Origin: Bacillus_BU sp051233475
Lineage (GTDB): Bacteria > Bacillota > Bacilli > Bacillales > Cytobacillaceae
NCBI RefSeq assembly: GCF_051233475.1
Contig: NZ_JBKFGH010000006.1
Coordinates: 124,001-188,000 of the forward strand
Length of the DNA stretch: 64,000 nt
Direction: 5' to 3'
Program-made: the position numbers and the translations under genes
The notes under the pieces: generated by a model
Database searches by the model: none
What the model was told of the DNA's origin: nothing
Seen by the model: the letters and a program-made list of their open reading frames with translations, nothing else
In this document: positions 7,907-16,560 of the stretch, piece by piece
How the letters are laid out: the number at the start of each line of letters is the position of its first letter
Position numbering within the stretch: position 1 is the first letter of the stretch

Positions 7907-9154
7907 GTGAAAAATGGCCTTACGCTAAGTGAGCAAAATGAGACTTTCAGTATTCGAAATGGAATTGCCCAAACGATTGTTTTGAATGGGAGTGCAGGCT
8001 ATTTTCCCTTATTTGCGATCAGTGTATTAGGCGCATCAAATTATCAAATTGGACTGATCAACTCGCTTCCGCAGTTTATTGGAATGTTCGCCATGTTAAT
8101 TGGTTCAGTCATCTTAAATAGGCTGCCGCAGAAAAAGGCATTCACGGCATACTCTTTTTTAGTTACCCGGTTGTTTCTTCTTGGGATGTTTATAGTTGTA
8201 TACTTTCCGAAGGAATATGCTGGATGGATTTTTGTTTTCCTTGTAGGGATGATGAATTTACCTGGTTCCTTCGCTAATCTTAGCTGGCAGTCTTTAATCG
8301 GAGACTTGATTCCCGAAACAAGAAGGAGCAGTTTCTTTAGCAAACGTAATAAATGGATGACCATTGTAGGAATGATAATCACATTTTTGATAGGAGTAGG
8401 TTTGAACTTTTTTTCAAAAAGCAACCCCGTGCCCTATCAGTTTTTATTTTTGTTAACTTTTATATTTGGCATAGTCGAGGTTTATTATTTACTTAAACAT
8501 ACTGAAATAAGTCGAACCGTTCGTTCGAGAAATCAGAAACGGAAATTCACCTGGTCGATTCAGGGAAATAAGCCTTTTCTTTATTTTTTAATTTGCGGCT
8601 TGTTTTTCAATTTTACCTGGCAAATGGCTTGGTCACTATTTAGCATTTTTCAAATTAAATATGCTTACGCAACTGGATTTTGGATCAGCGTCATTACGGT
8701 TGCCAATCAAATTGGCCAAATTGTTAGCTATCAATGGTGGGGGAAAATGGCGGACAGACATGGAAATGCAAAGATGATGATTCCTGTTTCAATCGGCATG
8801 GCACTTGCACCGGTCCTAACAATCTTGTCCACAAACCTCGTATACTTGACCATTATCAATGCAGTAGCTGGGTTATTTGTTTCGGGTACGGTCCTACTGT
8901 TGTTTAATTTATTGTTGGAAACTACAACAAAGGAAACCCGTGATAACTGCATATCTCAATATAATATTTTATTAGCTATTATAGGTTTTATTGCACCACA
9001 GGTCGGGGTCCTGTTACTTGAGGAGATATCGATGAATTTTGCGATGATGACCTCGACATTTCTAAGACTAATGAGCAGTGTGTTCTTTTTTGTTTTTTAT
9101 CTCTATTTAAGAAAAAGCGGGCTTCGTTCCTATACACCTATTCATACCCCGTAA
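7907..9154 (+). CDS. Major facilitator superfamily transporter
   Basis: The start is a GTG with a weak GGGAAAG site; no better in-frame start is nearby. The product has 415 residues and about 12 hydrophobic segments in two halves, the usual MFS layout. The inter-domain loop carries the basic stretch SRTVRSRNQKRK, and a GKMADRHGNAKMM segment in the second half resembles the loop 8-9 copy of the MFS motif-A region. No drug- or sugar-specific signature is evident and the neighbours give no hint of substrate. It sits alone, downstream of the MITE-like copy. Confidence 0.8.
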   Translation: MKNGLTLSEQNETFSIRNGIAQTIVLNGSAGYFPLFAISVLGASNYQIGLINSLPQFIGMFAMLIGSVILNRLPQKKAFTAYSFLVTRLFLLGMFIVVYFPKEYAGWIFVFLVGMMNLPGSFANLSWQSLIGDLIPETRRSSFFSKRNKWMTIVGMIITFLIGVGLNFFSKSNPVPYQFLFLLTFIFGIVEVYYLLKHTEISRTVRSRNQKRKFTWSIQGNKPFLYFLICGLFFNFTWQMAWSLFSIFQIKYAYATGFWISVITVANQIGQIVSYQWWGKMADRHGNAKMMIPVSIGMALAPVLTILSTNLVYLTIINAVAGLFVSGTVLLLFNLLLETTTKETRDNCISQYNILLAIIGFIAPQVGVLLLEEISMNFAMMTSTFLRLMSSVFFFVFYLYLRKSGLRSYTPIHTP

Positions 9155-9247
9155 ACAACAAAAAGAATACGATTATGTGATTAATTGCAATGCTCTTGCC
9201 AGTATTTAAGATATAATGAGGGTATACATAAATAGGAGGCAGAAAAA

Positions 9248-9481
9248 ATGGGACAATGTAATTTAGATCATTCACAAGAAGATGTTTACAAAAAGTATGA
9301 GTCACAAATAGAGTTTTTGCCATTAGAAATAAGAGATTTGTTTGAAAAATTTTTTAAAAATGAACACAAGCAGGAAATTTTAAATGAAGTGTTCCATCTT
9401 TTAAAAAAATATGATTTATCATCAGTTGAAGAACGAGAAAACAGAAATAAGCAGCTAAACTTACTATTAAAGAACCTATAA
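9248..9481 (+). CDS. Small helical protein of unknown function
   Basis: ATG with an AGGAGG site 8 bases upstream and a strong terminator directly after the stop, so it is a well-formed single gene. The product has 77 charged, alpha-helical residues with no membrane segment or cysteine pair (one Cys at position 4). The pattern LPLEIRDLFEKFFKN followed by EILNEVFHLLKKYDL suggests a small helical bundle. I do not recognise the family. The neighbours (MFS transporter and diguanylate cyclase) face differently and give no functional clue. Confidence 0.65.
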   Translation: MGQCNLDHSQEDVYKKYESQIEFLPLEIRDLFEKFFKNEHKQEILNEVFHLLKKYDLSSVEERENRNKQLNLLLKNL

Positions 9482-9530
9482 AAAAGGAATGTTCCCCAGC
9501 GACTTGCAAGGGGGGGCATTCCTTTTTACT
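9480..9530. terminator. Bidirectional intrinsic terminator
   Basis: AAAAAGGAATG-CCCC stem pairs with GGGG-CATTCCTTTTT. It has A and T tracts on both sides, so it can also serve the converging minus-strand cyclase gene. Confidence 0.8.
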
Positions 9531-9553
9531 ATTATTCGCCAAGGTTTTGGTAC

Positions 9554-11017
9554 TTAATATTGTTGTTCATCAAGAGCTTTAGTTATTGGGTTTTTAATTA
9601 TTAATGAATTAAATCTTTTTTGATCCATTGAAGGTGCATAAAGCTGATAATGGTTTTTCCCATCATGTTTCACTTGATACATGGCAGCATCGGCATTTTT
9701 TAAAAGGGTTTTCATGTCTTTACCCGCCATAGGATAAATACTTATGCCGATACTAGCCGATATGTTTAACTCGTAATCTTCGACGTTGAAGGGGGTGCTA
9801 AATGACCGGACAAGTGATTCGGCAAGAGCATGGAGATATTCATTATCAACCATATTAGGAATAATAATAGAAAACTCATCACCACCAATTCGTCCAATGA
9901 AGGCCCCTTCATGAAACACGCTGTTAATCCGATCAGCAACCTCTTTTAATAATCCATCGCCAATTTCATGTCCAAGGGAATCATTAATATTTTTAAATCC
10001 GTCGAGGTCTAAGAATAATAGAGCCACACGGTGTTTATTTGATTTTGCATTTTTTAAGGCTTCCCTTAGTTTATTTTCGAAATGTCTTCGATTTGGCAGC
10101 CCGGTCAAATAGTCATAATTTGCAAGATGATGAACAATATCCGTTGCTTCTTTTTGTTTCGTAAAATCACGAAGATTAAAAACAATTCCTTGAATATGTT
10201 CATCCGCTAAATAATTGGTAAAAGCAGCATCACACCAGCGAATTGTTCCGTCCTTATGCGTAAACCTAATTTGTTGTAAAATAGGTTCACTAGGTTGATC
10301 GATAATCCTATGAAGGATGCCTTTCTCAAAAGCTAGAACCTTATCATCTATAAATTCAGTTAAATTAGAACCGATTGATTCAAGCGCTGAAAAACCAAGA
10401 ATTCGTTCAAATGAAGGATTAAGATAACTGATTTCGCCATACTTATTCATGATTCCGATGATATCGTAGGAGTTATTCGTTAAGGCGCTTAACTGTTTAT
10501 CTTTTTGTGCGAGATGAAATTCCATTTCTTTTTTTTCGGTAATGTCTTCTTTTAAGCCAACAAACTGATAGGGAGAACCAGAATCGTCTAATAGAGGAGT
10601 AATGATCAAACGGACCCAAATAATCTTTCCGTCTTTTCGTTTGTTTTTTATATCTCCACGCCAAATTTTACCGGAGAGGATCGTATCCCACAAATCACGG
10701 AAAAATTCCTTTGAATGGAAGCTGGCGTTAAATGTTCTGGTAGATTTTCCTATCAAGTCTTCAGGTCTGTATAGGGTTAAATCAAAAATATTTGGATTCC
10801 CATAAAGCACATTACCTTTAATGTCGGTAATAACGACGTTCATTGATTGATCGACCGCATAAACTGTCTTTTCATTAATTAAGATCTTGGCTGGGTCACA
10901 CTCTGGAAGATGGGCCCATTGATCTGAAGTCTGATTAGCTATTTTTGTATCAATTTCTTTGGAGTCTGGCTTCTTATGTACAATGAGATTGCCATCAATT
11001 GATCCATTGTGGGTCAT
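9554..11017 (-). CDS. PAS-PAS-GGDEF diguanylate cyclase
   Basis: The ATG at 11017 has a GGAGG site seven bases upstream. The product has 487 residues and no membrane segment or signal peptide, so it is cytoplasmic. Two PAS sensor domains (about residues 50-170 and 175-295, each ending in a PAC-like segment such as YQFVGLKEDITEKK and IQGIVFNLRDFTKQKE) precede a GGDEF domain (about 300-470). The domain has the intact active-site motif GGDEF in RIGGDEFSII and LTGLPNRRHF at its start. The RxxD inhibitory site normally just upstream of GGDEF is not seen (EGAFIGRI). It should make cyclic di-GMP in response to a signal read by the PAS domains. No EAL domain is present. Confidence 0.9.
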   Translation of the reverse strand: MTHNGSIDGNLIVHKKPDSKEIDTKIANQTSDQWAHLPECDPAKILINEKTVYAVDQSMNVVITDIKGNVLYGNPNIFDLTLYRPEDLIGKSTRTFNASFHSKEFFRDLWDTILSGKIWRGDIKNKRKDGKIIWVRLIITPLLDDSGSPYQFVGLKEDITEKKEMEFHLAQKDKQLSALTNNSYDIIGIMNKYGEISYLNPSFERILGFSALESIGSNLTEFIDDKVLAFEKGILHRIIDQPSEPILQQIRFTHKDGTIRWCDAAFTNYLADEHIQGIVFNLRDFTKQKEATDIVHHLANYDYLTGLPNRRHFENKLREALKNAKSNKHRVALLFLDLDGFKNINDSLGHEIGDGLLKEVADRINSVFHEGAFIGRIGGDEFSIIIPNMVDNEYLHALAESLVRSFSTPFNVEDYELNISASIGISIYPMAGKDMKTLLKNADAAMYQVKHDGKNHYQLYAPSMDQKRFNSLIIKNPITKALDEQQY

Positions 11018-11170
11018 TCCAATTTCCTCCGCGATGAAGTATTCATTAATCAGTGTACAATATCATCTTTTTGAAAGATGGAGCTAATTTTTTAATTGTT
11101 TGAATAAAGTATGAACATTTGATTTAGAAAGATAGAAGTGAATAAAAGAGGAGAGATAGAAGTTTAAATT

Positions 11171-11199
11171 GTGACAAGCTTTTTTTATTTTGCTATAAT
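11171..11199 (+). promoter_or_regulatory. Candidate SigA promoter for the first thiamine operon
   Basis: GTGACA (11171-11176), 17-base spacer, TATAAT (11194-11199), about 30 bases upstream of the TPP riboswitch. Confidence 0.55.
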
Positions 11200-11229
11200 A
11201 TGAATGATTTGGAATTGATGTAGGCAGAA

Positions 11230-11317
11230 TGTAGGGGAACTGGTGTTGCCAGTTGAGAAATTATCCTTAAGATGATGACCCTTAGAACCTGAACTGGTTA
11301 ACACCAGCGGAGGGAAC
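11230..11317 (+). ncRNA. TPP riboswitch (THI element), copy 1
   Basis: The conserved order of the thiamine pyrophosphate aptamer is visible: GGGG near 11234, TTGAGA (the CTGAGA position), GACCCTTAGAACCTGA, CTGGTTAACACCAGCG, and the closing AGGGAAC. An intrinsic terminator follows at 11349 ahead of the coding region. Binding of thiamine pyrophosphate would therefore favour early termination of the thiY operon. Confidence 0.95.
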
Positions 11318-11348
11318 ATATTTTAACAAAACAATGTTTGTTAGTATG

Positions 11349-11380
11349 CGCCCAGGTTTTATACTAGGGCGTTTTTTGTT
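11349..11380 (+). terminator. Riboswitch-linked intrinsic terminator
   Basis: CGCCC/GGGCG stem with a T run (GTTTTTTGTTTT) between the aptamer and the first gene. This is the expression platform of copy 1. Confidence 0.75.
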
Positions 11381-11456
11381 TTGAAAATAGTTCTTTTTTT
11401 ATAATGGTTACCGGTCTATGTCGTTACATACTTGTAATTTTATTGGAGGAGTAAAC

Positions 11457-12452
11457 ATGAAGAAGTGGCTTTTGTTAGTTGTTTTTGCATTATTTATTAC
11501 CGGTTGTGGAAATCAGGATGATTCAAAATCGAAGCAAAAGGATACAAAAAAAACACTTAAAAAGGTATCGGTTGTACTCGATTGGACACCAAATACGAAT
11601 CATACTGGTTTATATGTGGCAAAGGAAAACGGTTATTTCAAAGATGCAGGCTTGGATGTGGACATCATCATGCCTGGGGAAGCTGGAGCGGATCAGCTTG
11701 TCGCCTCTGGGAAATCAGAATTTGGTGTGGGTTATCAAGAAGGGGTAACACAAGCTCGAATTCAAGGCGTACCCCTAGTCTCAATCGCTGCAGTCATTCA
11801 GCATAATACGTCTGGATTTGCGTCTCCAGCAGCTAAAAATATCGTTACTCCGAAGGATTTTGAAGGCAAGTCTTATGGAGGCTGGGGTTCTCCAGTTGAA
11901 AAGTCTGTGATCAATTCATTAATGAAAACACAAAATGCCGATGTGGAAAAGGTGAAAATTGTTAACATTGGTGACGCTGATTTCTTTACGGCAGTAAAGA
12001 AAGATATTGATTTTGCTTGGATTTATTATGGCTGGACAGGTGTAGAAGCAGAGCTTCGCGGTGAGAAGATCAATATGATCTACTTAACGGATTACTCAGA
12101 GAAACTAGATTACTATACACCAGTACTGACAACGAATGAAAAGATGATTTCTGAAAATCCAGATACGGTTAAAGCATTTGTTCAAGCTGCTTCAAAAGGA
12201 TATGAGTTTGCGATTGAAAATCCGGAGGATGCTGCAGACATACTTATTAAAGCAGCCCCAGATTTAGATGCAGAACTGGTGAAGAAAAGCCAAGCGTGGT
12301 TAGCGTCTAAATATAAGGATGATGCCGACCGTTGGGGAGAACAGAAGCTTGAGGTTTGGGAAAACTATGCATCCTGGATGTTAGAAAACGGCTTATTAGA
12401 GAAAGAGCTAGATGCGAAAAAGGCATTTACAAATGAGTTTTTACCTGAATAG
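11457..12452 (+). CDS. thiY: Thiamine-precursor (pyrimidine) ABC transporter binding lipoprotein, ThiY type
   Basis: The ATG at 11457 with GGAGGAG upstream was preferred to an upstream in-frame ATG. The product has 331 residues with a lipoprotein signal (FITGCGNQ, lipid-modified Cys near 17) and an NMT1/THI5-like periplasmic-binding fold. The first strand reads VSVVLDWTPNTNHTGLYVAKENGYF, the hallmark of pyrimidine-precursor binding proteins. ThiY of Bacillus binds N-formyl-4-amino-5-aminomethyl-2-methylpyrimidine, a thiamine breakdown product. The TPP riboswitch upstream and the thiX/thiZ genes downstream fit that role. A second paralogue lies at 61175. Ligand identity here is inferred from family and context. 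Confidence 0.88.
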   Translation: MKKWLLLVVFALFITGCGNQDDSKSKQKDTKKTLKKVSVVLDWTPNTNHTGLYVAKENGYFKDAGLDVDIIMPGEAGADQLVASGKSEFGVGYQEGVTQARIQGVPLVSIAAVIQHNTSGFASPAAKNIVTPKDFEGKSYGGWGSPVEKSVINSLMKTQNADVEKVKIVNIGDADFFTAVKKDIDFAWIYYGWTGVEAELRGEKINMIYLTDYSEKLDYYTPVLTTNEKMISENPDTVKAFVQAASKGYEFAIENPEDAADILIKAAPDLDAELVKKSQAWLASKYKDDADRWGEQKLEVWENYASWMLENGLLEKELDAKKAFTNEFLPE

Positions 12453-12464
12453 GGAGGGGTTATC

Positions 12465-12755
12465 ATGGCCAATTCACTCGTAAGTATACAAATTTTACCG
12501 AAACCAACCGATGGAGGGGACGTGATTCCGTTGGTTGATGAGGCGATTCGTGTGATTGACGAATCGGGGGTCAAATATGAGGTTCATCCATTAGAGACGA
12601 CTATGGAAGGCGAGTTGTCTCAACTATTTTTGATCATCGAGAAAATGAATGAGCGGATGATCGAAATCGGATGTAAGAATGTAATCTCACAAATAAAAGT
12701 ACTTTATCAGCCGGATGGAATTACAATGGACACTCTTACGGAGAAATATCGATGA
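12465..12755 (+). CDS. Thiamine-binding protein, MTH1187/YqgV family
   Basis: ATG with AGGGAGGGG upstream. The product has 96 residues of the compact MTH1187/YkoF-like fold: SLVSIQILPKP at the start, a central EVHPLETTMEGEL segment and ISQIKVLYQPDG near the end. Members of this family bind thiamine or its pyrimidine in the cytoplasm as a homo-oligomer. Its last codon overlaps the thiX start as ATGA. Placement between binding protein and permease under TPP control suggests it buffers or hands on the imported pyrimidine; that job is inference. Confidence 0.8.
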   Translation: MANSLVSIQILPKPTDGGDVIPLVDEAIRVIDESGVKYEVHPLETTMEGELSQLFLIIEKMNERMIEIGCKNVISQIKVLYQPDGITMDTLTEKYR

Positions 12756-13513
12756 AATATCTTCAAAGGAAAGGATGGAGGCCGGTTTCGGTTCTCCTTC
12801 TTTTATTCGTTTTATGGGAAATCATTGTAAAACAAGCGGAAATGCCTGAATGGCTGCTCCCGACACCATCTAAGATTTTGAAGGAAGCTGTATCGGGCTG
12901 GACGAATTTTTATCCGGATTTAGTATCGACTACAGGGATTGCAACGGAAGGGTTTCTTGTCGGAGTGGGTGTCGGCTTAGTGGTGGCTGTTTTGCTTCAC
13001 TTAATGCCAGCACTTCGCGACTCGGTGTATCCTCTGCTTATCTTATCGCAAAATGTCCCGATTATTGTTCTCGCTCCTTTGCTTGTCATTTGGTTTGGAT
13101 TTGGATTACTGCCAAAGCTTATTGTTATTACACTAGTATGCTTTTTTCCGATTACCGTTGCTGCACTCGATGGTTTTAAACAGGTTCCGATTGCGCAGAA
13201 ACATTATATGCTAATGGCTGGGGCGTCAAAGACACAACTGTTTTGGAAGCTTGAATGTCCGTATGCACTCCCGTCCATTTTTTCTGGGTTAAAAATCTCT
13301 GCAACCTATAGTGTAATGGGGGCTGTTATCTCAGAATGGCTTGGTGCTGAAAAAGGGATCGGAGTTTATATGACGTTGGCCTCTTCTTCTTTTAGGACAG
13401 ACAAGGTTTTTGTGGCGATTTTAGCGATCATGCTGTTGAGTCTCTTTTTCTTCGGGATCATAATAGGTTTAGAGAAATATTTTATTCGCTGGAAAGGGAA
13501 GGGAGGAGCATAA
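12752..13513 (+). CDS. thiX: ABC transporter permease for thiamine precursor, ThiX type
   Basis: The start overlaps the upstream stop (ATGA). The product has 253 residues with about six transmembrane helices and the permease fold of the SsuC/TauC/ThiX group. The cytoplasmic EAA loop is recognisable around HYMLMAGASKTQLFWKLECPYALPSIFSGLK. It would form the membrane channel with ThiZ as ATPase and ThiY as binding protein. A paralogue lies at 60426. Confidence 0.88.
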   Translation: MKYLQRKGWRPVSVLLLLFVLWEIIVKQAEMPEWLLPTPSKILKEAVSGWTNFYPDLVSTTGIATEGFLVGVGVGLVVAVLLHLMPALRDSVYPLLILSQNVPIIVLAPLLVIWFGFGLLPKLIVITLVCFFPITVAALDGFKQVPIAQKHYMLMAGASKTQLFWKLECPYALPSIFSGLKISATYSVMGAVISEWLGAEKGIGVYMTLASSSFRTDKVFVAILAIMLLSLFFFGIIIGLEKYFIRWKGKGGA

Positions 13514-13514
13514 A

Positions 13515-14246
13515 GTGAGTCATTTAACAGTCCGTCATCTCACAAAAGGTTTTGGGCAAAACAAAGTGCTATCAGACCTTAACTTTTCGGTTGAAAAAGA
13601 AGAGTTTGTTTCTATTCTTGGTCCATCAGGTAGTGGAAAGAGTACTATTTTTAATCTGATCGGTGGTATTTTGACTCCTGAAACAGGAGAAATTTTGCTC
13701 GATGGGGAAACAATAATTGGAAAACGGGGCTCGATTGGTTTTATGCCGCAAACGCCTGCTCTTCTCCCGTGGCGAACTGTTTTGCAAAATGTACTGTTAG
13801 GCGGAGAGCTGCAGGGGGAAAAGGACCGTGATAAAGCGGTGGAAATGCTTAAGAAAGCGGGATTAGGGGATTATATACAAGCTAGACCTGATGAACTTTC
13901 TGGAGGGATGAAGCAGAGAGTGGCGTTTATTCGTGCTTTATTAAGTCCACAATCGCTCATTTGCCTTGATGAACCATTTTCAGCGTTAGATGAATTGACA
14001 AGATTAGAAATGCAAAAATGGCTCCTTTCCATTTTAGGGGAATATCGCAGGACAGTGCTTTTTGTTACTCATTCCATCGAGGAAGCGTTGTTTTTATCAG
14101 ATCGCATTATCGTGTTATCGCCAAAACCGGCACATGTTACGGCTGAATTTACAGTACCATTTAAACGACCGCGTAATGAAAGTTTGTTCCTTGAAGAAGA
14201 GTTCTTAAAATGGAAGCGGTCCATCTATTTTTCACTTAAAAAATAG
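13515..14246 (+). CDS. thiZ: ABC transporter ATP-binding protein for thiamine precursor, ThiZ type
   Basis: GTG start with GGGAGGAG upstream, one base after the permease stop. The 243-residue product has Walker A GPSGSGKST, signature LSGGMKQR, Walker B LICLDEPFSALD and the switch His in VTHSIEEA. The FMPQTPALLPWRTVLQN Q-loop is of the SsuB/TauB/ThiZ group, which matches its permease. A paralogue lies at 59653. Confidence 0.9.
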   Translation: MSHLTVRHLTKGFGQNKVLSDLNFSVEKEEFVSILGPSGSGKSTIFNLIGGILTPETGEILLDGETIIGKRGSIGFMPQTPALLPWRTVLQNVLLGGELQGEKDRDKAVEMLKKAGLGDYIQARPDELSGGMKQRVAFIRALLSPQSLICLDEPFSALDELTRLEMQKWLLSILGEYRRTVLFVTHSIEEALFLSDRIIVLSPKPAHVTAEFTVPFKRPRNESLFLEEEFLKWKRSIYFSLKK

Positions 14247-14259
14247 GGAAGTGAGCAGG

Positions 14260-15036
14260 TTGATAAAGATTATAGATTCACATATTCATTTAGATCAATA
14301 TGAAGATGTTGAGATTAAAGCTATTCTTGATAAAGAGTCGTCGATCGAGGCTCTAATAACAGTTTCTATGAATTTACAATCCTGTCAAAGGAATCTTTCA
14401 TTAGCTGAAAAATATGCATGTGTAAAGCCAGCCTTTGGCTATCACCCTGAACAGCTTCTCCCATCTGAAACCGAACTTTGTGAATTATTAGATTGGATGG
14501 AAGTACATAAAGATAAGGTGGCAGCGATTGGAGAGGTAGGCTTGCCCTTTTTTTTGAGGGCCGAGAAAAAGGTTACTCCAAGTGAGTATGACCGTTATAT
14601 TGAATTATTAGAGATATTTATTAAATTTGCAAAAAAATTGGACAAGCCAATCGCTCTTCATGCGGTTTATTCCGATGCGCCTGTTGTATGTGATTTGCTA
14701 GAGAAACATTCTTTTTCTAAAGCCCATTTTCACTGGTATAAAGGTGATCAAAAGACTACTGAAAGAATGATAGAAAATGGGTATTTTGCTTCTGTAACAC
14801 CTGAAGTGGTGTATGATGAGGAGGAGAGTGTAAATTTGGTTCAGACTTTTCCGCTTAACCAGCTTTTGCTAGAAACGGATGGGCCATGGCCATTTGAAGG
14901 ACCTTTCACAGGGCAAAGGACAAATCCGAAAATGATAAAAGAATCCCTAAGAAAAATTGCTGATTTAAAACGAATGAATTTTCATGAGATAGTCCAACAG
15001 ACTCTCCAAAATGCGAAAATATTTTATAACATTTAG
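14260..15036 (+). CDS. TatD-family metal-dependent hydrolase
   Basis: I chose TTG at 14260 because GGGAAGTGAG is correctly spaced for it; the in-frame GTG at 14251 lies inside that site. The product has 258 residues with TatD-type metal ligands: IIDSHIHLDQY near the start, Glu in GEVGLPF, His in ALHAVYSD, HFHWYKG, and ETDGPWPF. Family members are metal-dependent nucleases or hydrolases. It is the last gene of the TPP-controlled operon, 13 bases after thiZ, so a role in thiamine or precursor salvage is possible. No such role is known to me for TatD proteins, and this remains inference from position. Confidence 0.82.
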   Translation: MIKIIDSHIHLDQYEDVEIKAILDKESSIEALITVSMNLQSCQRNLSLAEKYACVKPAFGYHPEQLLPSETELCELLDWMEVHKDKVAAIGEVGLPFFLRAEKKVTPSEYDRYIELLEIFIKFAKKLDKPIALHAVYSDAPVVCDLLEKHSFSKAHFHWYKGDQKTTERMIENGYFASVTPEVVYDEEESVNLVQTFPLNQLLLETDGPWPFEGPFTGQRTNPKMIKESLRKIADLKRMNFHEIVQQTLQNAKIFYNI

Positions 15037-15056
15037 TTATAGGATCGAAAAGAAAT

Positions 15057-15092
15057 AAAACACCCCAGGAACCATTTCCTAGGGTGTTTTCA
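15057..15092. terminator. Bidirectional terminator between the thi operon and the desaturase gene
   Basis: AAAACACCC-CAGGAA stem pairs with TTCCTAGGGTGTTTT, with A and T tracts on both flanks, between converging genes. Confidence 0.8.
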
Positions 15093-15097
15093 GTTTC

Positions 15098-16189
15098 TTA
15101 TGTTTGTTTTGGAAAAACTTTTTCAGAGCTCGCTTCATTAGTATCAATTTTACGATATTCAATTTCATTAGGGTTTAACCCATTTCCTAATGAACCGAAA
15201 ACTTGCCCTCTTTGCAGATCAATTAAATTCTTTTCTTCAAGATAAATTCGAGGTGTCTTGATCAAGGTCAGCATCGCTTTAGTGTAGGGCATTTCATGAT
15301 AACGCTCCGGCCACATTCTTTTAATTTGTTCTTTTACTAAAGGGTAATATTTTGGATTCATACTTGGGAACATATGATGTTCCGTGTGGTACGAAAAATT
15401 ATAATGAAGCACATCGACCCATTTCGGAACAGTCACAGTTAAACTATTAGCTAAAGGATCGTTCGTATCGGTTTGTGGATTTAAGTTATGATTGGTAGCA
15501 ATATAGCTGCTAACAATAAAATTAGCCAATAACGCTGGGAGCAAAAAGGCAAAGCTCCATTTAGCTGGACCAATTAACACAAGTAACAAAATCCAAGACA
15601 ACCATGGAAACAAAAATTGCATCCAAACAGAGGGTTGTTTTGAAGGGTTAAATTCTTTTATAAATCGAATAAACATTCTTGTTGAATGCGTATTGAAATT
15701 TATAAACAAAAACAATACATATCCTAATGACCGAAATACTTTTGGAATTCGAAATAACGCTCTTAAAATGGGGTTTTTTAATATTTCTTCAGCCGTTGCC
15801 CATGTATCAGGATCTTTTTCAGTATGCTGTGTGTGAACATGGTGGGTGCTATTATGCCATTTCCGCCATAATAAAGGCCCTGTTGTAAATGGCCAAAAGC
15901 AGATCGCCCCTACAATATTGCGAAGTTTAGGATTTTTAACAACGGTCCCATGGAGTACTTCATGTCCTAAAAACCCATTACCAGCAAAACTTAACCCAAT
16001 GACAACGGAAAGAAGAAAATTGATCCATATATTTAGCTCAAATAAACTTATCGAGACAATGCTACTAATAATAATGAGTAAATAAGCTAGTCCGCCAAGC
16101 AGCCTTGCTGGAGCAGGTTTAAAGGCCTTTTCTGGAAGATGAGGAGAAATCTTTGCGGCATACCATCCAAATGTTTGGAACTCTTTCAT
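15098..16189 (-). CDS. Membrane fatty acid desaturase
   Basis: ATG at 16189 with AAAGGGG upstream. The product has 363 residues, hydrophobic paired helices near residues 28-75 and 170-215, and the three histidine boxes that bind the di-iron centre: HEVLHG, HNSTHHVHT and HTEHHMFP. This places it in the membrane acyl-lipid or acyl-CoA desaturase family that introduces cis double bonds and adjusts membrane fluidity. The position of the double bond cannot be read from sequence. The gene is monocistronic, ended by the terminator shared with the thi operon. The 370 bases upstream, to 16560, hold the terminator of the next gene and no other clear signal. Confidence 0.9.
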   Translation of the reverse strand: MKEFQTFGWYAAKISPHLPEKAFKPAPARLLGGLAYLLIIISSIVSISLFELNIWINFLLSVVIGLSFAGNGFLGHEVLHGTVVKNPKLRNIVGAICFWPFTTGPLLWRKWHNSTHHVHTQHTEKDPDTWATAEEILKNPILRALFRIPKVFRSLGYVLFLFINFNTHSTRMFIRFIKEFNPSKQPSVWMQFLFPWLSWILLLVLIGPAKWSFAFLLPALLANFIVSSYIATNHNLNPQTDTNDPLANSLTVTVPKWVDVLHYNFSYHTEHHMFPSMNPKYYPLVKEQIKRMWPERYHEMPYTKAMLTLIKTPRIYLEEKNLIDLQRGQVFGSLGNGLNPNEIEYRKIDTNEASSEKVFPKQT

Positions 16190-16507
16190 GTGTTACCCCT
16201 TTCGATAAAGAAAAAAATTTTAATAGTTAGATCTGGTTAAAAATGGTTTCTATTATATTTACTGTGTTTATAACGTAATGTTGAAACAACTATTTAATAG
16301 TACCATATCTGATTCCAACATCAAACACTTTTATTACCAGATACTAATAAAAGCTCCTAATAGTTAGTTGTAAAAACCTATGTACGTTCTCTTTTATCTT
16401 TCCCAATTCCGTGCATTCCTACAATTTCATTTTTGACTAAAAAAGGGAAGTTTGTAGTGTTAATATAAGATAATTTTCCATAACTCAATTCATTTTATGC
16501 ACACAAA

Positions 16508-16552
16508 AAGGCTGACTCAAAATGGAAAAATCCATTCGGAGTCAGCCTTATT
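16508..16552 (-). terminator. Intrinsic terminator after the YhfP-like gene
   Basis: AAGGCTGACTC/GAGTCAGCCTT stem; on the minus strand it is followed by TTTTTGTG. Confidence 0.8.
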
Positions 16553-16560
16553 GTTAATAG

